From contig NZ_JAETGO010000045.1 of the NCBI RefSeq assembly GCF_016765695.1, positions 24,227 through 88,226 on the forward strand: a stretch of DNA of 64,000 nt. The letters run 5' to 3'. Position numbers and translations under genes: made by a program. The first letter of the stretch is position 1; each line of letters starts with the position of its first letter. The DNA is from Sporosalibacterium faouarense. Its GTDB lineage: Bacteria > Bacillota > Clostridia > Tissierellales > VENL01. Below the pieces are notes generated by a model, which was not told the origin of the DNA, ran no database searches, and saw only the letters and a list, made by a program, of their open reading frames with translations. This document shows positions 7,285-16,109 of the stretch, piece by piece.

Positions 7285-8947
7285 CCTAAGTAATTTATTG
7301 CATGAGGACCTGTATGACTTTTTAGAACACACATACAAAGAAAAAATTGATGATTTATTTAAAGATATAGATACTTATCAAAGCTTATTCGGAATTAAAG
7401 AGAGAGAATTGGCAAAAAAAGATGTGAAAATGCTACAGGACTTAAAGAAATTGGCAATCGGTAATAATATGGCAAGGAAATATGTTATCAACCAATATCT
7501 AAATGCGATGTTAAAGGTTTTGAAAGTTGAAGAAGAAGAGTTAGATACAATTATCAACTTTAAAGAGATATCCAATAACGATTCTAGGATATTACTGGAA
7601 ATACTTCTGGATATGTATGATATGTCAGAAATAATAAATAAATACAATATTAAGACTAGATTTACTGAAGAAGAATTAAGAGAAATTATATTATGTGAGG
7701 AAAACAAGATTAAGGAGAGTTATGCTGATTTTAAGGATAGATTAAAGATCTTAGCAATTATACTGTATACAATAAATGATGGTAAAAACCTAATAGACAC
7801 TTTAACTTATCATTCTATTAATGAAGTTGGGATTAGAGATAAGGACTATATATACATAATTTATAAGGGAGAAAAAATCTATATTGATTTTTTGAAATTC
7901 AATAAGACCAGCATTTTAAGAAATATTCAATATAAAACTACAAGGAATGCCAGTAGTAAGTATGATGAGAGCAACCCAACTGTTACTACTACTTTACAAA
8001 ATTCAAATCGTATTACTGTAGCAGGGTATTCAGCAGTACCTTCTAGTAAATATTGGTATTACAATGAAAGGATATTTAATTTAGGAGCAATAACCCTTGA
8101 AGAGTTAAGGGATGAATATAAAACTATAGATCAGAAAATATATGATTTATTATTAATACATACTCGAGGGCGAGGTTCCCATTTAGTTTCAGGTAGTGAT
8201 ATGGGTGTAGGTAAAACCACTTTTTTAACTGCAATGATTGAAAAAATTCCTAATGAGTGGGGCATAGGGATTTTAGATGCCCAAGATGAGATACAGGCCC
8301 AAGAAAAATTTTCCCATAAAAATATAAAGCCTTTGATAGAGAATCCTTATAGAACTGTAGATCAATTATTTCAACAAATGCTAAAAATGTCTAGAGATAT
8401 TGCAATAGTAGGAGAAATAGTGAAATCTGAGCATATGGCAGAGATGATGAATGCGGCACTTAGGCTTAATGCAGGAGTAGGTGGAACAATGCATTTATAT
8501 TCTCCCTTTGAAGCAGTTGCTAACTGTGTGAATTTGCTTATGAGAACCAAAATGTATGATGAGAGCAAAACAGCTGAAAGTGATGTGTCGAGGGCTCTAG
8601 ATTTGATTATACATTTATCTAAATTAAAGAATGGAAGAATTGTTGTTGAAAGCATTATAGAAATAGAACATATAGAAGATTCATATTATTTAGAACCAGT
8701 ATTGAAAGGAAAACGGAGTACAAGAATAGGAAATTTAATAAATATGGCTCAATTATCTTTGAAAAAATATTTATATCCCCATAGCTTTAAATACAAAGAA
8801 ATAATTAGATATAACATGGAAAAGGATATATGGGAAATTAGAGAGTTACCTTCCGAGAAGTATTTTAATAAGCTAATAAGACATCAGCATATAACGCTAG
8901 AAGAAATTGATGATTTTAGGGAATCTTTCATGAGAGTAAAAGATTAA
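7277..8947 (+). CDS. tadA: TadA/CpaF-like secretion ATPase
   Basis: The 556-aa type II/IV secretion-superfamily ATPase would power pilus or pseudopilus assembly. The N-terminal 190 residues are helical and specific to this protein. The ATPase core follows, with Walker A GSDMGVGKTT (306-315), and IAIVGEIVKSEHMAEMMNAA in the position of the CpaF motif with conserved GE. A GTMH(L)YSP stretch corresponds to the conserved GxxxTxHA/S region. The core is divergent from proteobacterial CpaF. Its start is coupled to the preceding gene and tadB/tadC-like membrane genes follow, which is the standard Tad order. Confidence 0.82.
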   Translation: MNNLSNLLHEDLYDFLEHTYKEKIDDLFKDIDTYQSLFGIKERELAKKDVKMLQDLKKLAIGNNMARKYVINQYLNAMLKVLKVEEEELDTIINFKEISNNDSRILLEILLDMYDMSEIINKYNIKTRFTEEELREIILCEENKIKESYADFKDRLKILAIILYTINDGKNLIDTLTYHSINEVGIRDKDYIYIIYKGEKIYIDFLKFNKTSILRNIQYKTTRNASSKYDESNPTVTTTLQNSNRITVAGYSAVPSSKYWYYNERIFNLGAITLEELRDEYKTIDQKIYDLLLIHTRGRGSHLVSGSDMGVGKTTFLTAMIEKIPNEWGIGILDAQDEIQAQEKFSHKNIKPLIENPYRTVDQLFQQMLKMSRDIAIVGEIVKSEHMAEMMNAALRLNAGVGGTMHLYSPFEAVANCVNLLMRTKMYDESKTAESDVSRALDLIIHLSKLKNGRIVVESIIEIEHIEDSYYLEPVLKGKRSTRIGNLINMAQLSLKKYLYPHSFKYKEIIRYNMEKDIWEIRELPSEKYFNKLIRHQHITLEEIDDFRESFMRVKD

Positions 8948-8969
8948 ATGGGAGAAAAAGGTGAGTAAA

Positions 8970-9995
8970 ATGAATGTACTGGAAAGGATATATTTTGGAT
9001 GGTGTAATATTTTTCATAAAAGTATAAGATACTTAAAGTTTTTAATTGATGATATATATTGGGTTCTACCTCTCGTAATAGCCTTAGCTTTACTAATAAT
9101 CTTATTAAGAAATCTAATCAGTGATAAGATGCGAAGAAGACGATATTTGATAAATAAAAATCGCATAAGATGGGCAAAGAAAATAACTGAGAAGATGTCA
9201 AAATATAGTTTCTTGAAAATATTAATAGATAAAATAGCCCTAAAGATTTGCGTATTTAATGATAGGTCATTTGAAACTAATAGAGAATATAGCTCTATTA
9301 CATTAATTTTAGTAATAGTGTTTATAGCCGTTAATGTAGGATGGCTACTTCCAACAGTTAATATACTTTGGTATCAGGCATTATTCTTTTTAATTTTTAT
9401 AATAATTTTTTTAAGCTTGGTATTTTATATTGTAAATACAATAATTAGATTTAATTTTACTAAGCAACTGCCAAGGACCTTTAAATTACTCAATAGTAGA
9501 TTTGGGAGAAAAGGAGATATCTTGGAAGCTATTAATATATCGTTAGAGGATTTAGATAAAGCAATTGCTAGGGAATTAACTCGTATATTAGATGTGCTTG
9601 TAAAGAATGATGACGATATAATTAATCAAGAATTTGAAATGATAGATAAAATCTATGAAAATGAATATTTTACAATCTTACTTAATCTTATAAAGCATGC
9701 ATACTATAAACCTGGTAATAAAGCTCTTCAAAAAATATTTTCCAATACAACATCAAACATTCTTTTTGAGCTCCAAGTTCAGAAGAAATTATCTATGGCT
9801 AATATATGGTATATATTAATGGCTTTCTTAATTCCCTATGGAATTACTAAAGTAGAAGCATTCAATATACAAACATTAGGGCCTCAGTCTATGGAATTCT
9901 ATAACGACCCATTGGGAATAGCAATAAAGATAGCAGTTTATATATCAATGTTTATATATATATTATGTTTATTGCTTCTTAAAAGAACAGCATAA
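8970..9995 (+). CDS. tadB: TadB-like inner-membrane platform protein
   Basis: The protein (341 aa from this ATG) has TM helices near residues 27-45, 105-125, 128-152, 280-297 and 318-338, and a cytoplasmic helical domain between the third and fourth. This is the T2SSF/TadB layout of a platform protein docking on the TadA ATPase. Sequence identity to known TadB motifs is low and the call leans on topology and gene order. The ATG follows AGGTGAG; a GTG at 8961 is an alternative start. It sits 22 bp after the ATPase gene. Confidence 0.65.
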   Translation: MNVLERIYFGWCNIFHKSIRYLKFLIDDIYWVLPLVIALALLIILLRNLISDKMRRRRYLINKNRIRWAKKITEKMSKYSFLKILIDKIALKICVFNDRSFETNREYSSITLILVIVFIAVNVGWLLPTVNILWYQALFFLIFIIIFLSLVFYIVNTIIRFNFTKQLPRTFKLLNSRFGRKGDILEAINISLEDLDKAIARELTRILDVLVKNDDDIINQEFEMIDKIYENEYFTILLNLIKHAYYKPGNKALQKIFSNTTSNILFELQVQKKLSMANIWYILMAFLIPYGITKVEAFNIQTLGPQSMEFYNDPLGIAIKIAVYISMFIYILCLLLLKRTA

Positions 9996-10022
9996 TGAAT
10001 AATAATAAAGGAGCTATTTATT

Positions 10023-11207
10023 ATGACTTTTCAAATTAGTGAGTATTTGTTTATATTGCCACTGTTTTTAGTTGTTGTTTTTATAATACAATATTTTACA
10101 TCTGTTAAGAGTATGTACAGAGTAAAAACGGTAGAAGAAATTAGAGAAGTTAATAAAAAAAATGGGATGATAGGCAAAGTAAAGACAAAAATTCGAAAAA
10201 CAATGGACTTTATTGGAAAATATACTACGCCTCCCCAAAGCTGGAAAGTATACAAGCTTTATAAGAAGCTTTTGGGATTTACGAAATTCAAGATAGAAGA
10301 TTATTTTGCCATAAAGACTATTACAATTATTTTCTGTATATTTCTTATATTTTTAATTAGATATACTAATATATCAATATACACAAGGGAAATTATAAAA
10401 AGCTATGATTACAAAGTAGACGTAATATATGAGCAAGATGATAGAGGTGTTGATAAGGATAAGGCATTAGAAGAAGAAATATATTTAATGGATAAGGTAG
10501 CAAATATGTTCACTTATGAGGAATTAATGAACGAAGATAAGGTGGAGGAATCATTGGAAAGGATTAGAGACTTTATTATAAGTACAAATTTAGATTTAGA
10601 GTTACCAAGCTATACAGTAGCCAACAAAATATATTATAGGTTACAAGATTACTATAGTATTAGAAAACCAAGGTACAAGCTATATTTTCTAGCAGCAGTA
10701 ATCATATTTTTTCTATATGATATTTCAATGGTTATATACAATATATTTGCTAAAGCTAGTGCAAAAACAGAGCTAAGGTTTCTAAGAAAATTAATTATAC
10801 TAAATGGGAATTTCAATAATGTTAAATTCAATGAATTATTATCTTTGCTAATTGATAAATCCAAATACTATAAAAGATTACTTCAAGAAATAGAAGAAGC
10901 AAATAACAAGAATACAGTTGAAAATGAAGTTGCATATAGAAAAGTTTTGTCAGCACTTAAAGATGATAATGCTAGATTATTTTTTGAAAAATTAGAACAA
11001 GCCAATAATAGTAATTTTGAGTATGCTATAAAGAATATCGAAGAAGAGGAAGAATTAGAAAAGGAAGAGAGGAATATTAAAATTGACACAAGGGTAGAGG
11101 CGATTCACTCATTTGGAGTATCAGGAGCGTTCATCATTATTTATTTACTTGTAAACTATTTATTACTTCCATGGTTACAGTCATACGATATCACATCCTT
11201 TTATTAG
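10023..11207 (+). CDS. tadC: TadC-like inner-membrane platform protein
   Basis: The 394-aa membrane protein has TM segments near residues 5-25, 93-112, 218-238 and 365-385 and a long charged cytoplasmic region in between, including an acidic coiled-coil (EEEEELEKEERN) just before the last TM. Tad systems use two paralogous T2SSF-like proteins in tandem, and position supports this as the second. A GGAGC ribosome site lies 8 bp upstream. It is larger than typical TadC (about 320 aa) because of the extended middle region. Confidence 0.6.
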   Translation: MTFQISEYLFILPLFLVVVFIIQYFTSVKSMYRVKTVEEIREVNKKNGMIGKVKTKIRKTMDFIGKYTTPPQSWKVYKLYKKLLGFTKFKIEDYFAIKTITIIFCIFLIFLIRYTNISIYTREIIKSYDYKVDVIYEQDDRGVDKDKALEEEIYLMDKVANMFTYEELMNEDKVEESLERIRDFIISTNLDLELPSYTVANKIYYRLQDYYSIRKPRYKLYFLAAVIIFFLYDISMVIYNIFAKASAKTELRFLRKLIILNGNFNNVKFNELLSLLIDKSKYYKRLLQEIEEANNKNTVENEVAYRKVLSALKDDNARLFFEKLEQANNSNFEYAIKNIEEEEELEKEERNIKIDTRVEAIHSFGVSGAFIIIYLLVNYLLLPWLQSYDITSFY

Positions 11208-11268
11208 AAGGGAGTGTATGGAAGGTTTTGAAATTAATAGTAACTATTATAGGTGAAGAAGGGATATC

Positions 11269-11652
11269 ATGAAGGAAGTAGTTTTTCTAATAATAATTTC
11301 GATTATAATTCTTGGGTTTCTGTCTAGTGATATAATTCCACTCTTTAGAAGCTCTATGGATGTTATAGGCACAGTTGCAGAAAAGGAGTATGAGGGACAG
11401 AAGATAAAATCCAATGTCCTATTGCCACTTGAAAAAGATAGTGTTGTCGGGAGTGATGTTATAGGAGTAATTAGGTATTTTAGTGATGATGATACAGTTA
11501 CAGTTAAAATAATCATGGGAGAAGAAACTGAGATATACACAAACAATAGTTATAATGCAACAGATTTTACTATACCCTATGACATGATTTTCAATTCAAG
11601 TTATGAATATGATGAACAAAAACTTTTAAAAGCTATTTATACAAAAAATTAA
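11269..11652 (+). CDS. Small membrane-anchored extracytoplasmic protein 1 of Tad-like locus
   Basis: The 127-aa protein has a TM helix immediately after MKE (residues 4-19) and an extracytoplasmic, mostly beta-like domain. The N terminus has the shape of a pilin or pseudopilin whose hydrophobic helix begins without a leader. No class III prepilin site (G followed by xxxxEY) is present and no prepilin peptidase gene is in the window. Candidate pseudopilin or minor structural subunit by position. Family not recognised. Ribosome site GAAGGG. Confidence 0.55.
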   Translation: MKEVVFLIIISIIILGFLSSDIIPLFRSSMDVIGTVAEKEYEGQKIKSNVLLPLEKDSVVGSDVIGVIRYFSDDDTVTVKIIMGEETEIYTNNSYNATDFTIPYDMIFNSSYEYDEQKLLKAIYTKN

Positions 11653-11682
11653 AAATTTAATACTATTTAAGGAGGAAGCAAT

Positions 11683-12033
11683 ATGAAAACAGTTTTAGCG
11701 GTATTGATTTTATTAGTTATTACTTTAGGACTTATTGCTGGTCCAATAAATGAGCAGACTGCAGGAATTAGAGATGCAGGAGATCAAGGAAAAATAGAAA
11801 TGAATAAAGTAAATCTAATAGCTAAAAACTCTAGCTATGTCACAGGTAATATTGTTATGAGTGATTATAATCATTATGGCTCATCAAGAATTACTATATA
11901 TGATACTGATGGAGATGAAATGTCTAGCAGTGATGTACTAGAGAGAGCTGTTTTTGATAAAAGTATACATTATGATGAAAATGGAGAAGTACAGTTCATA
12001 ATTTTTCACCAAGTTGATTTAAGTACAGAATAA
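11683..12033 (+). CDS. Small membrane-anchored extracytoplasmic protein 2 of Tad-like locus
   Basis: The 116-aa protein opens with MKTVLAVLILLVITLGLIAG, so the hydrophobic helix starts at residue 3. A polar helix-like stretch (NEQTAGIRDAGDQGK) follows, then a beta-like domain. A helix-then-domain order is typical of pilin-like subunits, and it has the best ribosome site of the four (GGAGG). It could be the major subunit. There is no recognised cleavage motif and no family assignment. A hairpin 28 bp downstream may lower expression of the genes beyond it, as often seen after a major pilin gene. Confidence 0.55.
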   Translation: MKTVLAVLILLVITLGLIAGPINEQTAGIRDAGDQGKIEMNKVNLIAKNSSYVTGNIVMSDYNHYGSSRITIYDTDGDEMSSSDVLERAVFDKSIHYDENGEVQFIIFHQVDLSTE

Positions 12034-12061
12034 TTAATATTAGTTAAATAGAAATATGAGT

Positions 12062-12095
12062 CCTCTTGTACAGGTGCAAGGGGTTTCATTTTATT
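12062..12095 (+). terminator. Weak hairpin within the Tad-like operon
   Basis: CCTCTTG pairs with CAAGGGG (one G-T pair) across an 8-nt loop, followed by TTTCATTTTATT. It is likely a leaky terminator that lets protein 2 be made in excess over the last two genes. Confidence 0.5.
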
Positions 12096-12129
12096 AATGA
12101 ACAATTTAGCAAATATAGGGGATGACGTT

Positions 12130-12858
12130 ATGCCAGGTAAAATGATTTTTACTATTATAGGACTGCTGATTGCTACTATTATTTTACTCCATGTATATAG
12201 CTTTTTTATACATATAAGTATAAAGAATGATATAAATCAAATAAATTTCTATACCATTTACGATATATCAGATAGTGGAATTTTTAAATCTAGTACATAT
12301 GATGGGTTAAAGGAAAAGATTAATAAGCACGGTGACTACAAGATAGCTTTAAGATTAGATAAGCAAGTAAAACCTGGAATTTATGATACTTATTTTAATA
12401 AGGCAGAGATATTGGATAAATATCTAAGAAAAGGTGATAAAATAACTATTTATCTAGAGGATAAGAAATTAACATGGTTTGGGAGACTCGTAAATCTTTC
12501 ATTTTTAAGCAAGAGTCCTAAAAACGCCATAGATAACAGAATTAGATCAGTCAAAAGTGCTGTAATAACTAAAAATGCAAAGGATATTGTTAAGGGATAT
12601 GATGTTATAGCAGATATATCGAACAAAAGATCTAATAGTAGTATTGCAATCTTAGTATCTACTAAGATGAACTCTAACGGAAAATACTATGGTGATAGCT
12701 CTCATAAAGAAATCATAACAACTAATTTAAAATATGGAGATAGTTTAGACGAAGAATATCCAGGAATTAATTATATTTTTGATAACGGGGATTTTATGAG
12801 AAAAATAGAGTATGATTCAAATGGGCTCATAGAGTTAGTCAAGTATATTCAACAATAG
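12130..12858 (+). CDS. Membrane-anchored extracytoplasmic protein 3 of Tad-like locus
   Basis: The protein (242 aa) has TM helix 6-27 and a large extracytoplasmic domain with SLT/strand-rich character and no recognised motif. ATG 12130 is preferred over ATG 12097 because GGGG lies 8 bp before the former and nothing lies before the latter. TadE/TadF-type minor pseudopilins occupy this place in Tad operons, but sequence similarity is not evident. It ends 12 bp before the next gene. Confidence 0.55.
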   Translation: MPGKMIFTIIGLLIATIILLHVYSFFIHISIKNDINQINFYTIYDISDSGIFKSSTYDGLKEKINKHGDYKIALRLDKQVKPGIYDTYFNKAEILDKYLRKGDKITIYLEDKKLTWFGRLVNLSFLSKSPKNAIDNRIRSVKSAVITKNAKDIVKGYDVIADISNKRSNSSIAILVSTKMNSNGKYYGDSSHKEIITTNLKYGDSLDEEYPGINYIFDNGDFMRKIEYDSNGLIELVKYIQQ

Positions 12859-12870
12859 AGGTGGATTGAG

Positions 12871-13647
12871 ATGGGAAAACTGGTTGCATATATAATTGTA
12901 ATTTCATTTATTGTGGTTACTTTTCTCGCTGCTTATAACCTATATCAAAATAATTATGCAGTCCAAGATATTAATTATGCCTTGAGCTTATCAGCTAAAG
13001 CATTAGCTAATAACGTAAATAATACTAGAAGTAACTTTAACAATACATCTAAAGGATATAAGAAGAATATGTATGAAGAATCTATAGAAGTTGATAAGGA
13101 AAGATTACTGCAAGAGTTCTATGAGACTTTGTACACTAATTACTATAATGAGGATCTTTATAGGCAAATAAAGAAAAATATATTAATTAAAATGATTGTA
13201 TATAGTGATAAATGTTATGTAGCTAAGAAAAACGATAAATGGAGCCCACCATATTTTTTTACTAAAGAATCTGGGGGGAAGCTAATATATTTTAATTCCA
13301 ATAATGATTTAGCATATTACTATAATTCTAGTAATAATAGAATATACACTAATATATCAAACTTAGGAATCACAGAGAAAGAAAAGCAGCAAATTGTTAT
13401 TGATAAAATTAATAGTATTGTTGCTCAGAATACATATGGTGATAATAGAGAAATGGGATTGAAAATTGGAATGTACAATCCTTTTAATATTGATGGAAAG
13501 TATATGGAATCATATTCTAGATTTAACGTCTTAGATGGTCTGACATTTTTTATTGTCCATGCTTCAGATAGAAATATTTTTTTAGACAATAAAGAATTTA
13601 GATATAATAACTATACTGTTATTGGTTACACCATGATCCACGAATAA
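12871..13647 (+). CDS. Membrane-anchored extracytoplasmic protein 4 of Tad-like locus (TadE/F-like by position)
   Basis: The 258-aa protein has an N-terminal TM helix (3-24) followed by an Asn-rich region and a Tyr/Asn-rich extracytoplasmic domain. The N-terminal helix with a helical continuation (NYALSLSAKALANNV) resembles TadE/TadF pseudopilins. It is the last gene of the locus: the 255 bp that follow contain no recognisable RNA or gene. GGTGG ribosome site 8 bp upstream. Confidence 0.55.
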   Translation: MGKLVAYIIVISFIVVTFLAAYNLYQNNYAVQDINYALSLSAKALANNVNNTRSNFNNTSKGYKKNMYEESIEVDKERLLQEFYETLYTNYYNEDLYRQIKKNILIKMIVYSDKCYVAKKNDKWSPPYFFTKESGGKLIYFNSNNDLAYYYNSSNNRIYTNISNLGITEKEKQQIVIDKINSIVAQNTYGDNREMGLKIGMYNPFNIDGKYMESYSRFNVLDGLTFFIVHASDRNIFLDNKEFRYNNYTVIGYTMIHE

Positions 13648-13902
13648 CAAGACCGGTCAAAGATAGATTAAGAAAATTATTAGGGAGTACCCAATCCAAG
13701 TTCGTTCAACAAATTAGTAATTAATGGCGATACTACTGTTCATTAATGGTGAAAAAACGACAAAATATGCGTTAATTTCATAGAATCTTATAAAAAAATT
13801 TACTTATTTCTGTAAAACTATTGAACTCCACGACATTATTTGATAAAATTTGAATATATTACCAAGGCGTAACATTTCAAATTTGGTTAGGGGGTTAAAA
13901 AA

Positions 13903-14178
13903 GTGAAAGGAAAATTTAAGTACACTATTAGAGGGTATTCGTCAAAGAGCCATAAGAAAAAAAGAGAAAAAGTAAAGGAATTACCAAAGTTAAATAAATT
14001 AGTAGAAGTGTATCCCAAATACCTAAAAGGAAATGAAAATCTTGAAATAAGAAGAGGAATATTCATCTTGGAGACTAAGCATCTCTTGTTTCTGGAGACA
14101 GAAGATAAGTCAAATAAGTTAGAAGCTTTTAGTAAGTCTGATTTAAAAAATCAAATATACATTTATGAATATCTATAA
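13903..14178 (+). CDS. Small basic protein of unknown function
   Basis: A 91-aa protein with a very Lys/Arg-rich N terminus (SSKSHKKKREK) and a beta-like C-terminal half. It has a GTG start with a strong GGGGG ribosome site. It is not recognised. Its placement between the Tad-like locus and the diguanylate cyclase suggests, but does not show, a link with either. Confidence 0.6.
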   Translation: MKGKFKYTIRGYSSKSHKKKREKVKELPKLNKLVEVYPKYLKGNENLEIRRGIFILETKHLLFLETEDKSNKLEAFSKSDLKNQIYIYEYL

Positions 14179-14251
14179 TTTAAATAAATGAAGAATTTTA
14201 TACTTAAGATAGACTTTCTATAATTGAATTAATTACCATAGAGGTGTTTAA

Positions 14252-15565
14252 ATGAATATAATAGTAATGTTAACTCTAATGATAGCACTAATTTTAGGAT
14301 ATTTTAACAAGCATATATACATATTGATAATACCAATTATGAACTTTATTTGGCTAAAGAATCCCATCTATAAAAAGATTTTATATATAATGATTATTAT
14401 GTTCGCAATGATAGTAAGTAATTACATAATGTCTAGTAGTAAAAACAATTATTATATTTTATTTTTTACCATATCTCTACTGCTGACTATAATTATAAGT
14501 CACTTTATTTTTAGAAATAAGAACAAAGAAATAAATGTATTACAGAATAAATTATTAGAATCAGAAGGAAATATTATTTTAAGAGATATTTTGAGATTAG
14601 CAATTAAGGATGAAGAAATGACCTTATTAGAGTCAACGAAAAAGATATGTAATGTTATAAGAAACCACTATGAAGTTAAGTATTGCACAATATTTCTTAA
14701 TACTCCTAGAGGATTAAGTATAGCTGCAACAAATATAGAAGATAAATATCGTAGTCATATGGAGAAGTACGCTAATAATAAGCTAAAAGAGATATTCTAT
14801 CAGACTAATCAAGGTGCCGATGCAAGTATAATTTGTGGAGATGAGATATTAGATTATCCCACAGCTATATATAGAGGAATATGTTATTTTTATTTCATTC
14901 CTTTAAATCTGGGGGACAAGATGTTAGGCGCTCTAATGATAGAAGATATTAGCAGATATAGAATGGAATCATTGGAAAATAATTTTTTTGAAATTGTGAT
15001 AGAAAATATTACAATAGTGTTGCAAAACTTTATATATAAAGCTAAATTAGTTTCCGTAGCTATGGTAGATGGTTTAACTCAAGTGTGGAATAGAACTTAT
15101 CTAGATAAATATCTTAATAATGAAATAAATGGACATGATATCTCTGATGAACCTATTGCAATTGCTGTGATGGATGTAGATTATTTTAAAAAGTTTAATG
15201 ATACTTATGGTCATCTTCATGGGGACAAAGTATTACGCAGGATAAGTAAGTTTATAAAAGAAAATATTAGAGAAGGAAAAGATATTGTAGCAAGATATGG
15301 TGGAGAAGAATTTGTTATCGTATTCACTGAGACTAGTACTCTAGATATTTATGAAAAGGTAGATTGGATTAGAGAGAAATTATCTCAATTAATTATAACT
15401 AATGACAAAAATGAAAATACACCAGTAACAGTTAGTTTTGGAATTGCAGAATATCCTAATGATGCTGATAACGTAACTAGTTTAATTAAAAGGGCTGATG
15501 AAGCTTTGTATTTCTCGAAGGAAAATGGAAGGAACAAAGTAACTCAATATAGTGGTATTGCATAA
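14252..15565 (+). CDS. Membrane GAF-GGDEF diguanylate cyclase
   Basis: The 437-aa protein has about five TM helices in residues 1-90, a GAF-like domain (about 110-260) and a C-terminal GGDEF domain with an intact active loop RYGGEEF, so c-di-GMP synthesis is likely. The allosteric RxxD site that normally sits five residues before GG is EGKD here, so product inhibition is probably absent. Placed just after a Tad-like adhesion locus, it could set the c-di-GMP level for surface attachment; this is inference. GAGGTG ribosome site upstream. Confidence 0.85.
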   Translation: MNIIVMLTLMIALILGYFNKHIYILIIPIMNFIWLKNPIYKKILYIMIIMFAMIVSNYIMSSSKNNYYILFFTISLLLTIIISHFIFRNKNKEINVLQNKLLESEGNIILRDILRLAIKDEEMTLLESTKKICNVIRNHYEVKYCTIFLNTPRGLSIAATNIEDKYRSHMEKYANNKLKEIFYQTNQGADASIICGDEILDYPTAIYRGICYFYFIPLNLGDKMLGALMIEDISRYRMESLENNFFEIVIENITIVLQNFIYKAKLVSVAMVDGLTQVWNRTYLDKYLNNEINGHDISDEPIAIAVMDVDYFKKFNDTYGHLHGDKVLRRISKFIKENIREGKDIVARYGGEEFVIVFTETSTLDIYEKVDWIREKLSQLIITNDKNENTPVTVSFGIAEYPNDADNVTSLIKRADEALYFSKENGRNKVTQYSGIA

Positions 15566-15593
15566 ATATTTAGAAAATTTTTAAAAACTTTTG

Positions 15594-15622
15594 TTGACAT
15601 AGATACTTTTATGTGTTAAATT
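15594..15622 (+). promoter_or_regulatory. Promoter of the lysine operon leader
   Basis: Consensus -35 TTGACA (15594-15599), 17-bp spacer and TAAATT (15617-15622). It is the only good promoter before the two riboswitches, so both are expected on one transcript. Confidence 0.75.
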
Positions 15623-15652
15623 ATTAAACAATACTAATAAACGAATAACAAT

Positions 15653-15835
15653 GTGGTGTAGAGGCCGCGATAGGTTAAGAGTACTATATTAAAATATATA
15701 GGAAAGGAACTGTCGCCGAAGCGTATAGCTTAGAAACTATATGCTGGGGCTATGTTGAATAAACATAGCACTGTCGTTGGAAGATTGCCCAATTTTCTGA
15801 TGGAGCACTTATCACGTTGGGGCAGAAGGCGATTG
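15653..15835 (+). promoter_or_regulatory. Lysine riboswitch (L box) 1
   Basis: It shows the conserved L-box core in order: GTGTAGAGGCCGCGA, AAGAGTA, GTCGCCGAAG, ATGCTGGGGC, and ACTGTC after the P4 hairpin. The 5' GTGGTG can pair with ATCAC near 15813 to close P1. A TGCCCAA / TTGGGGCA pair (15787-15826) could form an alternative structure enclosing the P1 3' strand. A terminator follows at 15841. Lysine binding is expected to end transcription. Confidence 0.92.
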
Positions 15836-15840
15836 TATAT

Positions 15841-15878
15841 AACAGTCATGAGTTTCCTTTTGCTCATGGCTGTTTTTT
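15841..15878 (+). terminator. Terminator of lysine riboswitch 1
   Basis: The 12-bp stem AACAGTCATGAG / CTCATGGCTGTT with one G-U pair is followed by TTTTT. It forms the expression platform of the first aptamer. Confidence 0.88.
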
Positions 15879-15917
15879 GTTACCATTATGAATCTTTCAA
15901 ACTTTATATAACAAACA

Positions 15918-16106
15918 GTGTGGTGTAGAGGCCGCGATAAGTCAAGAGTACCATAGTATATATATGAAACGTGGGAAAGGGACTATCGCCGAAGCATATA
16001 GTTTAAGTTATATGCTGGGGCTATGTTGAATAAACATAGCACTGTCGTCGGAAGATTGCCCAATTTTCTGATGGAGCACTTATCACATTGGGGCAGGAGG
16101 CGACTT
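15918..16106 (+). promoter_or_regulatory. Lysine riboswitch (L box) 2
   Basis: A second complete L-box core, about 85% like the first by eye; the P4 arm and the segment after ACTGTCG are almost identical. The differences lie mainly in the P2/P3 arms, where paired bases change together. No second promoter is evident between the copies, so they act in series on one RNA, each with its own terminator. Confidence 0.92.
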
Positions 16107-16109
16107 TTT

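Noticed and set aside
11218..11256. 12-codon ORF with GGGAG site between the TadC-like gene and small protein 1
   Set aside because: Too short, no conservation evidence, and overlaps the leader of the next gene.
12097..12129. Upstream ATG extension of small protein 3
   Set aside because: No ribosome site, and it overlaps the foot of a hairpin; the ATG at 12130 has GGGG at correct spacing.
13648..13902. Possible c-di-GMP riboswitch before the small basic gene and diguanylate cyclase
   Set aside because: Looked for GEMM-I and GEMM-II core motifs; none seen.
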